A stretch of 64,000 nucleotides of DNA, from the NCBI RefSeq assembly GCF_002213425.1, contig NZ_NJGV01000002.1, positions 186,001 to 250,000 on the forward strand, given 5' to 3'. The position numbers were made by a program, and so were the translations under genes. Positions 28,430-36,538 of the stretch are shown here, piece after piece. Within the stretch, counting starts at the first letter, position 1. The number at the start of each line of letters is the position of its first letter. Origin of the DNA: Herbaspirillum aquaticum (GTDB taxonomy: Bacteria > Pseudomonadota > Gammaproteobacteria > Burkholderiales > Burkholderiaceae_D). Under the pieces are notes generated by a model that ran no database searches, was not told the origin of the DNA, and saw only the letters and a list, made by a program, of their open reading frames with translations.

Positions 28430-29104
28430 TTACCGGAGCGGCAGCTGGGTGCGGTCCGGCATCAGGCGCCCGGCCACCAGCAACAGCACGATGCAGGTGA
28501 TTGAGGTCACCACGACCAGGACGGTGGCAGCCCCGTCGTCGCCCGCCTGCACGGCCTCATAGATGGCCACCGACAGGGTTTGCGTGCGTCCCGGCAGGTT
28601 GCCGGCCACCATCAAGGTGGCGCCGAATTCCCCCAGGGCACGCGCGAAGGCCAGCAGCACGCCCGCCATGATGCCGCGCGTGGCCAGGGGCAGGCTGACC
28701 CGGAAGAATACCCCGGCTTCGGACACGCCCAGCACGCGGGCGGCGTCTTCGAGCTGATGATCGACGCTCTCGAAGGCTGCGCGCGCGGCCTTGAGCACCA
28801 GCGGAAAGGCCACCACGGTAGAAGCCAGCACCGCTCCCTGCCAGGTGAAGACCAGCTGGATACCCATGCCCTCCAGCCAAGCCCCGAAGGTGCCGCGTCG
28901 GCCGAACAGCACCAGCAGGTAGTAGCCCAGCACGGTCGGCGGCAGTACGAGCGGCAGGGTCAGGATGGAATCGATGAAATCCCGCAGCGGCGAGCGCCAG
29001 CGCGAGAGCCCATATGCAGCGGCCACGCCCAGCACCAGGTTGAGCAAAGTCGCCAGTCCAGCGACCTTCAGCGAGAGCAGCAGGGGTGTCCAGACCGGAT
29101 GCAT
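28430..29104 (-). CDS. modB: Molybdate ABC transporter permease ModB
   Basis: This inner-membrane permease of 224 residues has about five helices and the cytoplasmic EAA loop that docks on the ATPase (AARVLGVSEAGVFFRVSLPLATRGIMAG). It starts WTPLLLSLKVAGLATLLN after a short N-terminus and shows the LPPTVLGYYLLV stretch typical of ModB. It lies 21 bases after modA. Confidence 0.95.
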   Translation of the reverse strand: MHPVWTPLLLSLKVAGLATLLNLVLGVAAAYGLSRWRSPLRDFIDSILTLPLVLPPTVLGYYLLVLFGRRGTFGAWLEGMGIQLVFTWQGAVLASTVVAFPLVLKAARAAFESVDHQLEDAARVLGVSEAGVFFRVSLPLATRGIMAGVLLAFARALGEFGATLMVAGNLPGRTQTLSVAIYEAVQAGDDGAATVLVVVTSITCIVLLLVAGRLMPDRTQLPLR

Positions 29105-29125
29105 CAGGCGCGCCGCGGCAAGTGA

Positions 29126-29896
29126 TCAGGGCTTCTGGAAGCCATAGCGAGCCAGCACCGCCTGGCCGCCGGCCGAGAGTACGTGCGCCACGAACTGCGC
29201 GGCCAGTACCGGCTGCCTGGTACCGGCGGTCACCGCGATGGGATAGGTGGCCGGGGTGGTGGAGGGGATGCGCAGGGCCACCTTGACCTTGTCCGGCATG
29301 ACCGCCGCGTCGGTGGCAAAGACGAAGCCGGCGTCGACTTCGCCGCGCGCCACGTAATCCAGGCTGGTGCGCACGTTTTCGGCCATCACGCCCTTGGCTT
29401 GCACTTGCGTCCACAGTCCGGCCTGTTCCAGCGCGGCCTTGGTGTAGCGGCCGAAGGGCACGGAGGCCGGATTGCCCAGGGCGATGCGCTGGTAGCCATT
29501 GCCGGTAAGGTCCGCCAGCGTCGCCGGTTGCGCTTTGGCGTCATGCGGCACGATGACCACGATCTGGTTGGCGGCGAAATTCTTGCGGGTGGCCGGATCC
29601 ACGGCTTTTGCGGCGGCGGCCTTGTCCATGGCGGTCTGGTCAGCCGAGGCGAAGACGTCGGCCGGGGCACCGCGCACGATCTGCTGCATGAGGATGTCAG
29701 AAGCACCAAAGTTGGTAATGACCTTCGCTCCCGGATGCTGCTGTTCGAAACTTTGTGCCAGTTCCTTGAAGGCATTGGTGAGGCTGGCCGCAGCCGATAC
29801 CACCAGGTCGGTGGCCTGCGCGGCAGAACTGGCCAACAGCAGCGCAGCGGCGCCAGCGGCACCCAGGGCGGCTTTGAGGCGGGAGGTCTTTGACAT
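29126..29896 (-). CDS. modA: Molybdate-binding periplasmic protein ModA
   Basis: This periplasmic receptor for molybdate/tungstate has 256 residues, with a signal peptide cleaved after about residue 28 (SAAQA-TDLVV). Oxyanion ligands come from the AAASLTNAF and NFGASDILMQQI segments and the PADVFASAD motif. An extended frame upstream exists, but ATG 29896 has a GAGGA ribosome site and gives a proper signal peptide. First gene of modABC, divergent from modE with a ModE-type operator in between. Confidence 0.95.
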   Translation of the reverse strand: MSKTSRLKAALGAAGAAALLLASSAAQATDLVVSAAASLTNAFKELAQSFEQQHPGAKVITNFGASDILMQQIVRGAPADVFASADQTAMDKAAAAKAVDPATRKNFAANQIVVIVPHDAKAQPATLADLTGNGYQRIALGNPASVPFGRYTKAALEQAGLWTQVQAKGVMAENVRTSLDYVARGEVDAGFVFATDAAVMPDKVKVALRIPSTTPATYPIAVTAGTRQPVLAAQFVAHVLSAGGQAVLARYGFQKP

Positions 29897-29958
29897 CGTG
29901 CAGTCCTCGGTCGTGACAAATGAAGAAAAGGGCAAAAAGCAGAAGCCCGGCAAGTCGG

Positions 29959-29982
29959 CGAAATATACGCAAGGATATAACG
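29959..29982. promoter_or_regulatory. ModE-type operator between modA and modE
   Basis: An imperfect palindrome CGAAATAT, eight bases, ATATAACG matches the known ModE-box form (CG-TATAT halves ending in TATAACG). It is 62 bases before modA and 60 before modE, centred between them, so it can control both directions. Confidence 0.65.
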
Positions 29983-30042
29983 AACGTCAATTGCGTGCAG
30001 CCGCTTGGCCGCAGTGGACTGCCCGCTAGTACAATCACGCGC

Positions 30043-30420
30043 ATGAATGATTCCAAGACCCTACGAGTGCGCGTGATGCAAGGCGAGACCATCGCCTTCG
30101 GCCCGGGGAAGGCCGACCTGCTGCAGGCGATTGCACAGACCGGATCGATTTCCGGGGCGGCGCGCGAGATGGAGATGTCCTATCGCCGCGCCTGGCTGCT
30201 GGTGGAGGAAATGAACCGCTGCTTCACCAGCCCGCTGGTGGCGACTGCCACGGGTGGCGCACGCGGGGGCGGGGCGGCAGTCACTGAGCTGGGCCAGGAA
30301 GTGCTGGCGCGCTATCGCCGCATGCAGAAGAAGGCGGCGGCCAGCATCGCCGCCGACCTCAGGCATCTGCAGGGCTTGATGAGCACCGCCCATCCGGAGG
30401 GCGACGACGACCATGCATGA
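30043..30420 (+). CDS. modE: Short ModE-like molybdate regulator (HTH only)
   Basis: This 125-residue protein matches the N-terminal DNA-binding domain of ModE: AFGPGKADLLQAIAQTGSISGAAREMEMSYRRAWLLVEEMNR is the winged HTH. The Gly-rich wing (TGGARGGGAAVTELGQEVL) follows. The two C-terminal TOBE domains that bind molybdate in E. coli ModE (262 residues) are missing. The dimerisation helix at the C-terminus remains. It is divergent from modABC and its end overlaps the next gene by 8 bases. Confidence 0.88.
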   Translation: MNDSKTLRVRVMQGETIAFGPGKADLLQAIAQTGSISGAAREMEMSYRRAWLLVEEMNRCFTSPLVATATGGARGGGAAVTELGQEVLARYRRMQKKAAASIAADLRHLQGLMSTAHPEGDDDHA

Positions 30421-32149
30421 GCTGTGGATCAAGTACCGGCTGCGGGTACTCAATGCCTGCCGCGTTTCCGAAAACCATTCCATGCTGCTGTGGGGCGCGC
30501 TGGCCGGTTTTGTCGGTGCGCTGGCCACGATCGCCTTCCGTGAATGCATCGCCCTGCTGCAGATCTGGCTGACCGGGCATGATGGCAGCTTCGTCGATAT
30601 CGCCAAGGGGCTGTCCTGGCCGGTGCGGGTGCTGCTGCCAACCTGCGGCGGTGTGATCGCCGGCTTGTTCCTGGTGTGGGCCAAGCGCACCCCGGCCGGC
30701 AATGGCGGCGACTACATGGAAGCCGTGGCCATCGGCGATGGCGCCATTCCGGTGCGCAATACGCTGTTGCGCAGCATTTCCTCGCTGGCCTCGATTGCCT
30801 CCGGCGGTTCCATCGGCCGTGAGGGGCCGATGGTGCAGCTCTCGGCACTGTGCGCCTCGCTGGTGGGCAAGTTTTCGCACTTTCCTTCATCCCGCCTGCG
30901 GCTGCTGGTGGCCTGCGGGGCTGCAGCCGGCATTACCTCGGCCTACAACGCGCCGATTGCGGGCGCTTTCTTCATTACGGAGATTGTCCTCGGCTCGCTG
31001 GTGATGGAAAGTTTCGGCCCGGTGGTGGTGGCCTCGGTGGTCGCCAACATCACCATGCGCGAGCTGCCCGGTTATCGCGCCGCCTACGAGATGCCGTATT
31101 TCCCCGAGATCGGTGGCTGGGAAGTGCTGCTGTTCGTGGTGCTGGGTGTGCTGGCCGGGATCCTGGCGCCACGATTCCTGCGGGTGCTGGAACTGGGCAA
31201 GCAGGGCTTCGGCCAGCTGAAATTGCCGCTGCCGGTGCGCCTGGGCGTGGGCGGGCTGCTGGTCGGGCTGATTTCCATCGAAGTGCCGGAGGTCTGGGGC
31301 AATGGCTACAGCCTGGTCAATTCGCTGCTGCATACCACCTGGCTGTGGCAGGCGGTATTGATGGTGCTGGTAGTGAAGGTATTGGCCACGGCCATCACGG
31401 TCGGTTCGGGTGCGGTCGGCGGGATCTTCACGCCGACGCTCTTCGTGGGGGCGGCGGTGGGCTACCTGTTCGGGGATGCGGCGCAGGCCTTGCTGCCTTT
31501 CCACATGTCGCAGCCCTTCGCCTATGCCATGGTGGGCATGGGTGCCTTCCTGGCGGCCGCCTCCTATGCGCCGCTGATGGCGATCCTGATGATCTTCGAA
31601 ATGACCCTGAGCTACCAGGTGGTGCTGCCGCTGATGCTCTCCTGCGTGGTGGCCTATGTGGTGGCGCGCAGCACGGACGGGCGCTCGATGTACGAGATCA
31701 CCCTCAAACGCCACCGCGACAACGAAGAACGGCTGCGCCTGCGCGGTACCCACATGAGCGAACTGATCCGCCCGGCCGAAACGGTGCTGGCCGAGACGGC
31801 CAGCCTGGAGGAGGTCAGCGCGCTGTTCCTGAAATACCCGGTCAAGTACGTCTACATCGTCGATGCCCATGAGCGCTACCAGGGCGTGGTGGCCTTGCAG
31901 GACATCACTTCCTGGCTGCTGGACAAGAAGGAACCGGCAGGCCGGGTCGCACGGGACTTCCTGCGCCCGCATTTCCTGCATGAAGTCACGCCGGACATGT
32001 CGCTGGGCGAGGCGCTGCAGCTGTTCCTGGATCACCAGGGGGAGCGTTTGCCCGTCATCGCCAGCGCTGAAGACCCGCGCCTTTTGGGGGTGGTCTTCAA
32101 GACCTCGCTGCTGGACGCCTATTTCCGCCTGGATCGCGCCGGCAACTGA
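30413..32149 (+). CDS. ClC-type chloride channel/antiporter with CBS pair
   Basis: This 578-residue protein is of the ClC family. The ion-path motifs are present: GSIGREGP with the gating glutamate, and GAVGGIFTPTL near the second half. About ten or more helices fill residues 25-420, and a C-terminal region (about 445-575) forms two CBS domains, which E. coli ClcA and ClcB do not have but many larger ClC proteins do. The start overlaps modE by 8 bases, so it is probably co-transcribed with the regulator. Direction and ion (chloride, or another anion) cannot be told from sequence. Confidence 0.9.
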   Translation: MHELWIKYRLRVLNACRVSENHSMLLWGALAGFVGALATIAFRECIALLQIWLTGHDGSFVDIAKGLSWPVRVLLPTCGGVIAGLFLVWAKRTPAGNGGDYMEAVAIGDGAIPVRNTLLRSISSLASIASGGSIGREGPMVQLSALCASLVGKFSHFPSSRLRLLVACGAAAGITSAYNAPIAGAFFITEIVLGSLVMESFGPVVVASVVANITMRELPGYRAAYEMPYFPEIGGWEVLLFVVLGVLAGILAPRFLRVLELGKQGFGQLKLPLPVRLGVGGLLVGLISIEVPEVWGNGYSLVNSLLHTTWLWQAVLMVLVVKVLATAITVGSGAVGGIFTPTLFVGAAVGYLFGDAAQALLPFHMSQPFAYAMVGMGAFLAAASYAPLMAILMIFEMTLSYQVVLPLMLSCVVAYVVARSTDGRSMYEITLKRHRDNEERLRLRGTHMSELIRPAETVLAETASLEEVSALFLKYPVKYVYIVDAHERYQGVVALQDITSWLLDKKEPAGRVARDFLRPHFLHEVTPDMSLGEALQLFLDHQGERLPVIASAEDPRLLGVVFKTSLLDAYFRLDRAGN

Positions 32150-32193
32150 GGGCAGGGGAGAGCCTGCTGACTCCTGCGTTGCAGCTGCTGGCA

Positions 32194-32218
32194 CCGCCGT
32201 TGTTTGTAACAATGGCGG
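32194..32218 (+). terminator. Hairpin after the ClC gene
   Basis: An 11-bp stem (CCGCCGTTGTT with AACAATGGCGG, one G-U pair) and a three-base loop lie 45 bases after the stop codon. No T run follows, so it is a weak or rho-assisted terminator at best. Confidence 0.4.
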
Positions 32219-32351
32219 AGGTGTCCGACAACTGCTCACTTATCCTTGATAAAATGCGAAACATTCCACCTCAACGGTGGTCGTGGCGCAAGGCGCAAGC
32301 AAGCTGCGCTGCCACCCGATTTCAACCCCCCATCCTAGAAGTGAATTTTCC

Positions 32352-33239
32352 ATGCTGAGTTATCGCCACGCTTTCCACGCCGGCAACCACGCCGATGTCC
32401 TGAAGCACATGGTGATCATCCAGTTGATGCGCTATCTCGGGCAGAAAGACCCTGCCTACATGGTCATCGACACCCATGCCGGCGCAGGCGTCTATGCGCT
32501 GGATGGAGATTACGCCAGCAAGAACGCCGAATATGAAACCGGCATCGCCAAACTGTGGGACCGCAAGGACCTGCCGGCGATGGTGAAGGAATATGTCGAT
32601 CTGGTCAGGTCGCTCAATCCCAGCGGCAAGATGCGTTATTACCCCGGTTCGCCCTACTGCGCCGAGAAGACCATGCGCGAGCAGGATCGGTTGCGCCTGT
32701 TCGAAATGCACCCCAGCGAAGTGAAGGTGCTGGAAGACAACTTCCGCAAGCTCGAAGCCCACGCCGCCGCCCAGGGCCAGCGCCCGGCCGCGCGCGGCAA
32801 ACGGGTGATGGTGTACCGCGGCGATGGTTTCCAGGGCCTCAAGGCCTTGCTGCCGCCGCCGTCACGTCGCGGCCTGGTGCTCATCGATCCGCCCTATGAA
32901 GACAAACGCGACTACAGCCACGTGGCCCAGGTGCTGGCCGATGCGCTCACGCGCTTCCCGACCGGCACCTATGCGGTGTGGTATCCGGTCCTGCAGCGCA
33001 ACGAGTCGCGCCAGTTGCCCGAGCGCTTGAAGCGCCTGGGCGCCAAGAGCTGGCTCAATGTCACGCTGGCCATCCATGGCCCGGCACCGGATGGATTTGG
33101 CCTGCACAACAGCGGCATGTTCATCCTCAACCCGCCATGGACGCTGGAAGCCCAGTTGAAGGAAGTCATGCCCTGGCTGATCGAGGTGCTGGGGGTGGAT
33201 GACACTGCCGAGTATGTGCTGGAGTCCGGCGAAAACTGA
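32352..33239 (+). CDS. rlmJ: 23S rRNA (adenine2030-N6)-methyltransferase RlmJ
   Basis: RlmJ methylates A2030 of 23S rRNA. The 295-residue protein begins MLSYRHAFHAGNHADVLKH, the family's hallmark. Motif I is DTHAGAGVY, and the catalytic motif IV of N6-adenine enzymes is DPPYE (about residue 177). The VWYPV and HNSGMFILNPPW segments are also conserved. The frame is open 75 bases further upstream, but the conserved start is clear. It stands alone between two hairpin-bounded units. Confidence 0.95.
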   Translation: MLSYRHAFHAGNHADVLKHMVIIQLMRYLGQKDPAYMVIDTHAGAGVYALDGDYASKNAEYETGIAKLWDRKDLPAMVKEYVDLVRSLNPSGKMRYYPGSPYCAEKTMREQDRLRLFEMHPSEVKVLEDNFRKLEAHAAAQGQRPAARGKRVMVYRGDGFQGLKALLPPPSRRGLVLIDPPYEDKRDYSHVAQVLADALTRFPTGTYAVWYPVLQRNESRQLPERLKRLGAKSWLNVTLAIHGPAPDGFGLHNSGMFILNPPWTLEAQLKEVMPWLIEVLGVDDTAEYVLESGEN

Positions 33240-33389
33240 CGCAATAAACAGCAGATTTGTGAATATCTGTGAGTTTTTTCGCTTTGAGTAGTCTGGATGT
33301 CGCTGAAACCATGCCAAATCGGCATACAATAAGCGGATTGCTTCACGTCAAGATTGATCGCAACGCCAGGGGCCCCTGAAAAACCAACC

Positions 33390-34748
33390 ATGTCAGACCA
33401 GTCAGCCGATCCAACCGTTTCGCCCCTTCCTGCGCACCAGGCCCTGGATTTCTTCCTGGCGCGCCAGCCCATCCTGAGCCGCGACCAAGACCTGATCGGC
33501 TATGAACTGCTGTTTCGCAGTGCTGCCTTCGGTCCGGCCAATGTGAAGGATGACGTCACGGCCACGGCGGCCGTGATCGCCCATGCATCCGAGCTGGGCT
33601 TGTCCAACGTGATCGGCAACCTGCACGGCTTCATCAATGTCGATGCGGCTGTGCTGATGAGCGACTTCATCTATTTCCTGCCGGCCGACAAGGTGGTGCT
33701 GGAGATCCTGGAGACCGTGCGCGTGACGCCCGAACTGGTGACGCGGGTGCGTGAACTGGTGGCCGCCGGCTACGTCTTTGCGCTGGACGACGTGGTGGCC
33801 GAGTCGCAGGAGATCGAAGAGCTGCTGCCGCTGGTGAAGATCATCAAGATCGACGTGATGGAAGTCGATCCCAGCAAGCTGCTCAAGCTGTCGGTGCATT
33901 TCAAGCGGGCGCAGAAGGAACTGCTGGCCGAGAAGGTCGAGAGCCTGCAGGTGTTCAATGACTGCATGACGTTCGGCTTCGATTATTTCCAGGGCTATTA
34001 CTTCGCCAAGCCGATGATCCTCCAGGGCAAGAAGCTGGAAGCCTCGAAGATGATCATCATGCACCTGCTCACGCTGCTGGTGCGCAATGTCGACAACGCC
34101 GAGATCGTGCGCTACATCAAGCGCGATGTGGCCCTGTCGCTCACGCTGCTGCGGCTGGTCAACACGCCCGTCTATGGTTTCCAGAAATTCATCGACTCGC
34201 TGGGCCAGGCGCTGATCGTGCTGGGCCGCCGCCAGCTCAAGCGCTGGCTGCAGATCCTGCTGTTTGCCAATACCGACAAGGACCGCGCCCATTCCATGTC
34301 GCCGCTGATGATCCTGGCGGCCACGCGCGGCAAGATGCTGGAACTGATCACGGCCAAGATCCGTCCGGGGCGCCGCAAGATGTCGGAGATGGCGTTTACG
34401 GTCGGCATCATGTCGCTGGTGGATGCACTTTTCGGCATGAGCATGGAAACCGTGCTGCGCCAGATCACCGTCAGTACCGAGATCCGCGAAGCGCTGCTGC
34501 GCCGCACCGGTTTCTATGGCACCGTGCTGCGCCTGGTGGAGTGCACCGAACTGCGCGCGCCGGACCAGGAGGAGATGCAGCGCCTGCTGGACGAACTGCA
34601 ACTGTCGGCCGATGATTTCTTCGCCGCCGAAAAGCAGGCCTTCGAATGGGGCAACAGCATCGCCAACAACAATATCGGGCAGCAGGCCAGCATGCAGATG
34701 TCGCCGCCGCCGGAGGGCTATATCGATGACGATGATGACGATGACTGA
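33390..34748 (+). CDS. EAL-HDOD (YuxH-like) signalling protein
   Basis: This 452-residue protein has a diverged EAL domain (about 15-215) and an HDOD domain (about 220-420). Several EAL metal-ligand positions are still recognisable (the E of YELLFR, the N of FINVD, the E of LEILE, the DD of ALDDVV, the K of IKIDV, the E of AEKVES), but the loop-6 DDFGTG motif is changed to DDVVAE, so phosphodiesterase activity is doubtful. HDOD shows LLRLVNTPVYG and LGRRQLKRWLQ. The C-terminus ends in seven aspartates. ATG 33390 is chosen; the frame opens 36 bases upstream. A terminator follows. A more decayed paralogue is at 49.2 kb. Confidence 0.88.
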   Translation: MSDQSADPTVSPLPAHQALDFFLARQPILSRDQDLIGYELLFRSAAFGPANVKDDVTATAAVIAHASELGLSNVIGNLHGFINVDAAVLMSDFIYFLPADKVVLEILETVRVTPELVTRVRELVAAGYVFALDDVVAESQEIEELLPLVKIIKIDVMEVDPSKLLKLSVHFKRAQKELLAEKVESLQVFNDCMTFGFDYFQGYYFAKPMILQGKKLEASKMIIMHLLTLLVRNVDNAEIVRYIKRDVALSLTLLRLVNTPVYGFQKFIDSLGQALIVLGRRQLKRWLQILLFANTDKDRAHSMSPLMILAATRGKMLELITAKIRPGRRKMSEMAFTVGIMSLVDALFGMSMETVLRQITVSTEIREALLRRTGFYGTVLRLVECTELRAPDQEEMQRLLDELQLSADDFFAAEKQAFEWGNSIANNNIGQQASMQMSPPPEGYIDDDDDDD

Positions 34749-34789
34749 ATGCGCCGCTGCACCGGGAGCGCACGTGTTGTCATGACGGG

Positions 34790-34812
34790 AGGGCTGCGTT
34801 TGCAGCCCTTTT
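34790..34812 (+). terminator. Rho-independent terminator of the EAL-HDOD gene
   Basis: An 8-bp stem (AGGGCTGC with GCAGCCCT) and a four-base loop run into a T-rich tail, 41 bases after the stop codon. Confidence 0.85.
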
Positions 34813-34837
34813 CATTTTCAAGCGCGACAGGCTGAAT

Positions 34838-35452
34838 CTACTTGCTCCGCATGCGGGCCACCAGCCGGCGCAGCAGCCGCAACAGGCGAGAGGACGGCGC
34901 GCCCGGGCGCATTGCCATGCGGGCGGCCAGCTTGCCCTTGAATTCCCCGATGGCGGACTTGACCGCCTTGATCAGGCGCTGCACCTGCTGCCAGCCGGCC
35001 GTGGCCTGCAACTGTGCGGTGAGCCTGGCTTTGAGCTCCAGCAGCCGGGTGTGATAGCGCTGGAACCAGTCCAGCGACAGCAGGCTGCGGCGGGTGAGCG
35101 CATAGATGCGCGCCACCAGCGCCGTACCCAGCACCTTGGCAGTGAGCACGATGATGAGGCCCAGGCTGGGGTGGCCATGCGCGATGGACATCAGCGCCAG
35201 GATCTTCACCGGCAAAAGCAGCAGGGTCGGTGCCAGGAAGATCAGCAGGGCGGCGTAGGGCGAGAGCCGTTCCACCCAGCGTTGCAGCCGGACCAGCCAG
35301 GGCCATTCAGGGATGCGCGCCAGGACCGCCTGGGTTGCGTCCCACAGCCATTCTTCCAGCATCAGCAGCAGGGCTGCGGTGTAGATCAGCGGTGCGAGCA
35401 GGCGCCGGCGCCAGCGGGGCGGCCGGCGCGGCGGCAGGGTCGGGTCAGTCAT
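34838..35452 (-). CDS. Conserved membrane protein of unknown function
   Basis: I do not recognise this 204-residue protein. It has three hydrophobic segments (about residues 19-35, 66-90 and 97-115) and then a long, very basic helical C-terminal half (many Arg and Lys, pI clearly high), ending RRLVARMRSK. The N-terminus is Pro/Arg-rich (PPRRPPRWRRR). It lies 7 bases after the stop of the methylglyoxal-synthase-like gene on the same strand, so the two are probably co-transcribed. Codon use matches its neighbours, so it is a real gene. Localisation is probably the inner membrane with a cytoplasmic basic tail. Confidence 0.75.
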   Translation of the reverse strand: MTDPTLPPRRPPRWRRRLLAPLIYTAALLLMLEEWLWDATQAVLARIPEWPWLVRLQRWVERLSPYAALLIFLAPTLLLLPVKILALMSIAHGHPSLGLIIVLTAKVLGTALVARIYALTRRSLLSLDWFQRYHTRLLELKARLTAQLQATAGWQQVQRLIKAVKSAIGEFKGKLAARMAMRPGAPSSRLLRLLRRLVARMRSK

Positions 35453-35459
35453 CCAGCAA

Positions 35460-36347
35460 TCAGACCGCGCGCGCCTTGATGAGCGAGAGCCAGCGGTCGC
35501 CCCATTTCACGTCGCTCATGCAGGAGGCATAGCCGGTGACGGTGCGGGCGGCGCGCTCCAGCAGCTGGATGTCCGCCTCGTGCTGGCGTGCCACGTGCGG
35601 GTCTTCCAGGAACAGCACGCGGCGGCACTGGCGTTCCAGGATCAGTTCGGCGATCTGGGCATCCCCGCCCAAGGGGCCGGAGAGGAAGGGCTTGACCCAG
35701 TTGCGGCCAGCTTCGCCTTTCATCTTCACCGCCAGCTGGTTGAGCAGGCCGCCGGTGGTGCCGGTGGCACAGCGGAAGGCAAACTGGTCGAGTATCTCGA
35801 AATGCTTTTCGGCCAGCTCCAGCATGCGCGTTTTCATGGCGTCGTGGGCGATCAGGGCGATGCCTTCGTCCTTCAGATGGAAACGGTCGTCCAGGAAACT
35901 GTCGGGCGCGGCCCCGTTGGCCAGGGCTTCCAGCTCGAACCACTCCTGGGCACCGGCCAGGGTCGAGAGGAAGGGCTTGCCGTGGATCACGCACTGGCGC
36001 TTCAGGGCCACCGCTTCCGGGAAGGTGGAAGAAGGGTCGACCGGATCGATCAGGTAGATCACCGCATCGAGCGTGCGGGCGGGATCGGGATCGACCGTGC
36101 GCGACACCAGCTTCATGAGGCCACCGTGCCGGCCATAGGGAAAGCGCACCAGGTGCTCATAGCCGGGCAGAAGATTCATTTGGCCGATGGCGTCCAGCGT
36201 GCGGCCGACCACGATCAGTTCGGGTTGCAGGCTTTCGATGCGATGGCGCGATCCGGTCAGCAGCTGGACCAGGGCGGAATCCGAGGCGTCTTGGTGGGCG
36301 CGGTTGGCGATGAGACCGATGCGATAGCGGGGAGCGATGGAAGACAT
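35460..36347 (-). CDS. Tandem methylglyoxal-synthase-like protein
   Basis: This protein has 295 residues, about twice the length of methylglyoxal synthase (about 150). The C-terminal half (about 162-275) has all catalytic landmarks of MgsA: the IALIAHD phosphate site, CATGTTGGLL, LSGPLGGDAQIAE with its Asp, and LEDP followed by the His and Asp of QHEAD. The N-terminal half (about 9-140) follows the same pattern (IGLIAN, then FPYGRHGGLMK, then YLIDP) but lacks the catalytic His/Asp, so it looks like a degenerate duplicate. If active it would turn dihydroxyacetone phosphate into methylglyoxal. ATG 36347 chosen; the frame is open 174 bases upstream. Confidence 0.82.
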   Translation of the reverse strand: MSSIAPRYRIGLIANRAHQDASDSALVQLLTGSRHRIESLQPELIVVGRTLDAIGQMNLLPGYEHLVRFPYGRHGGLMKLVSRTVDPDPARTLDAVIYLIDPVDPSSTFPEAVALKRQCVIHGKPFLSTLAGAQEWFELEALANGAAPDSFLDDRFHLKDEGIALIAHDAMKTRMLELAEKHFEILDQFAFRCATGTTGGLLNQLAVKMKGEAGRNWVKPFLSGPLGGDAQIAELILERQCRRVLFLEDPHVARQHEADIQLLERAARTVTGYASCMSDVKWGDRWLSLIKARAV

Positions 36348-36478
36348 GGGCGCAAGCAGGCGAGTTGGAGGACCTGGCATGGACGGCATGCGCAGGTGCG
36401 AGTGGAGATTATCGCCGAGTGCGCTCCAAAGGGCGAGTCCGGCAAATGCCCCGCGCATTAATCGCCGCAACTGTACCG

Positions 36479-36505
36479 TTGCAGGCGCTCGCATGCGGCT
36501 ACAAT
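36479..36505 (+). promoter_or_regulatory. Candidate promoter of greB
   Basis: TTGCAG (36479-36484) and TACAAT (36500-36505) lie 15 bases apart, 34 bases before the greB ATG. The spacing is short, so this is tentative. Confidence 0.35.
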
Positions 36506-36538
36506 AAGCGTCAACCTGCATACCAACCCCACTCCAGC

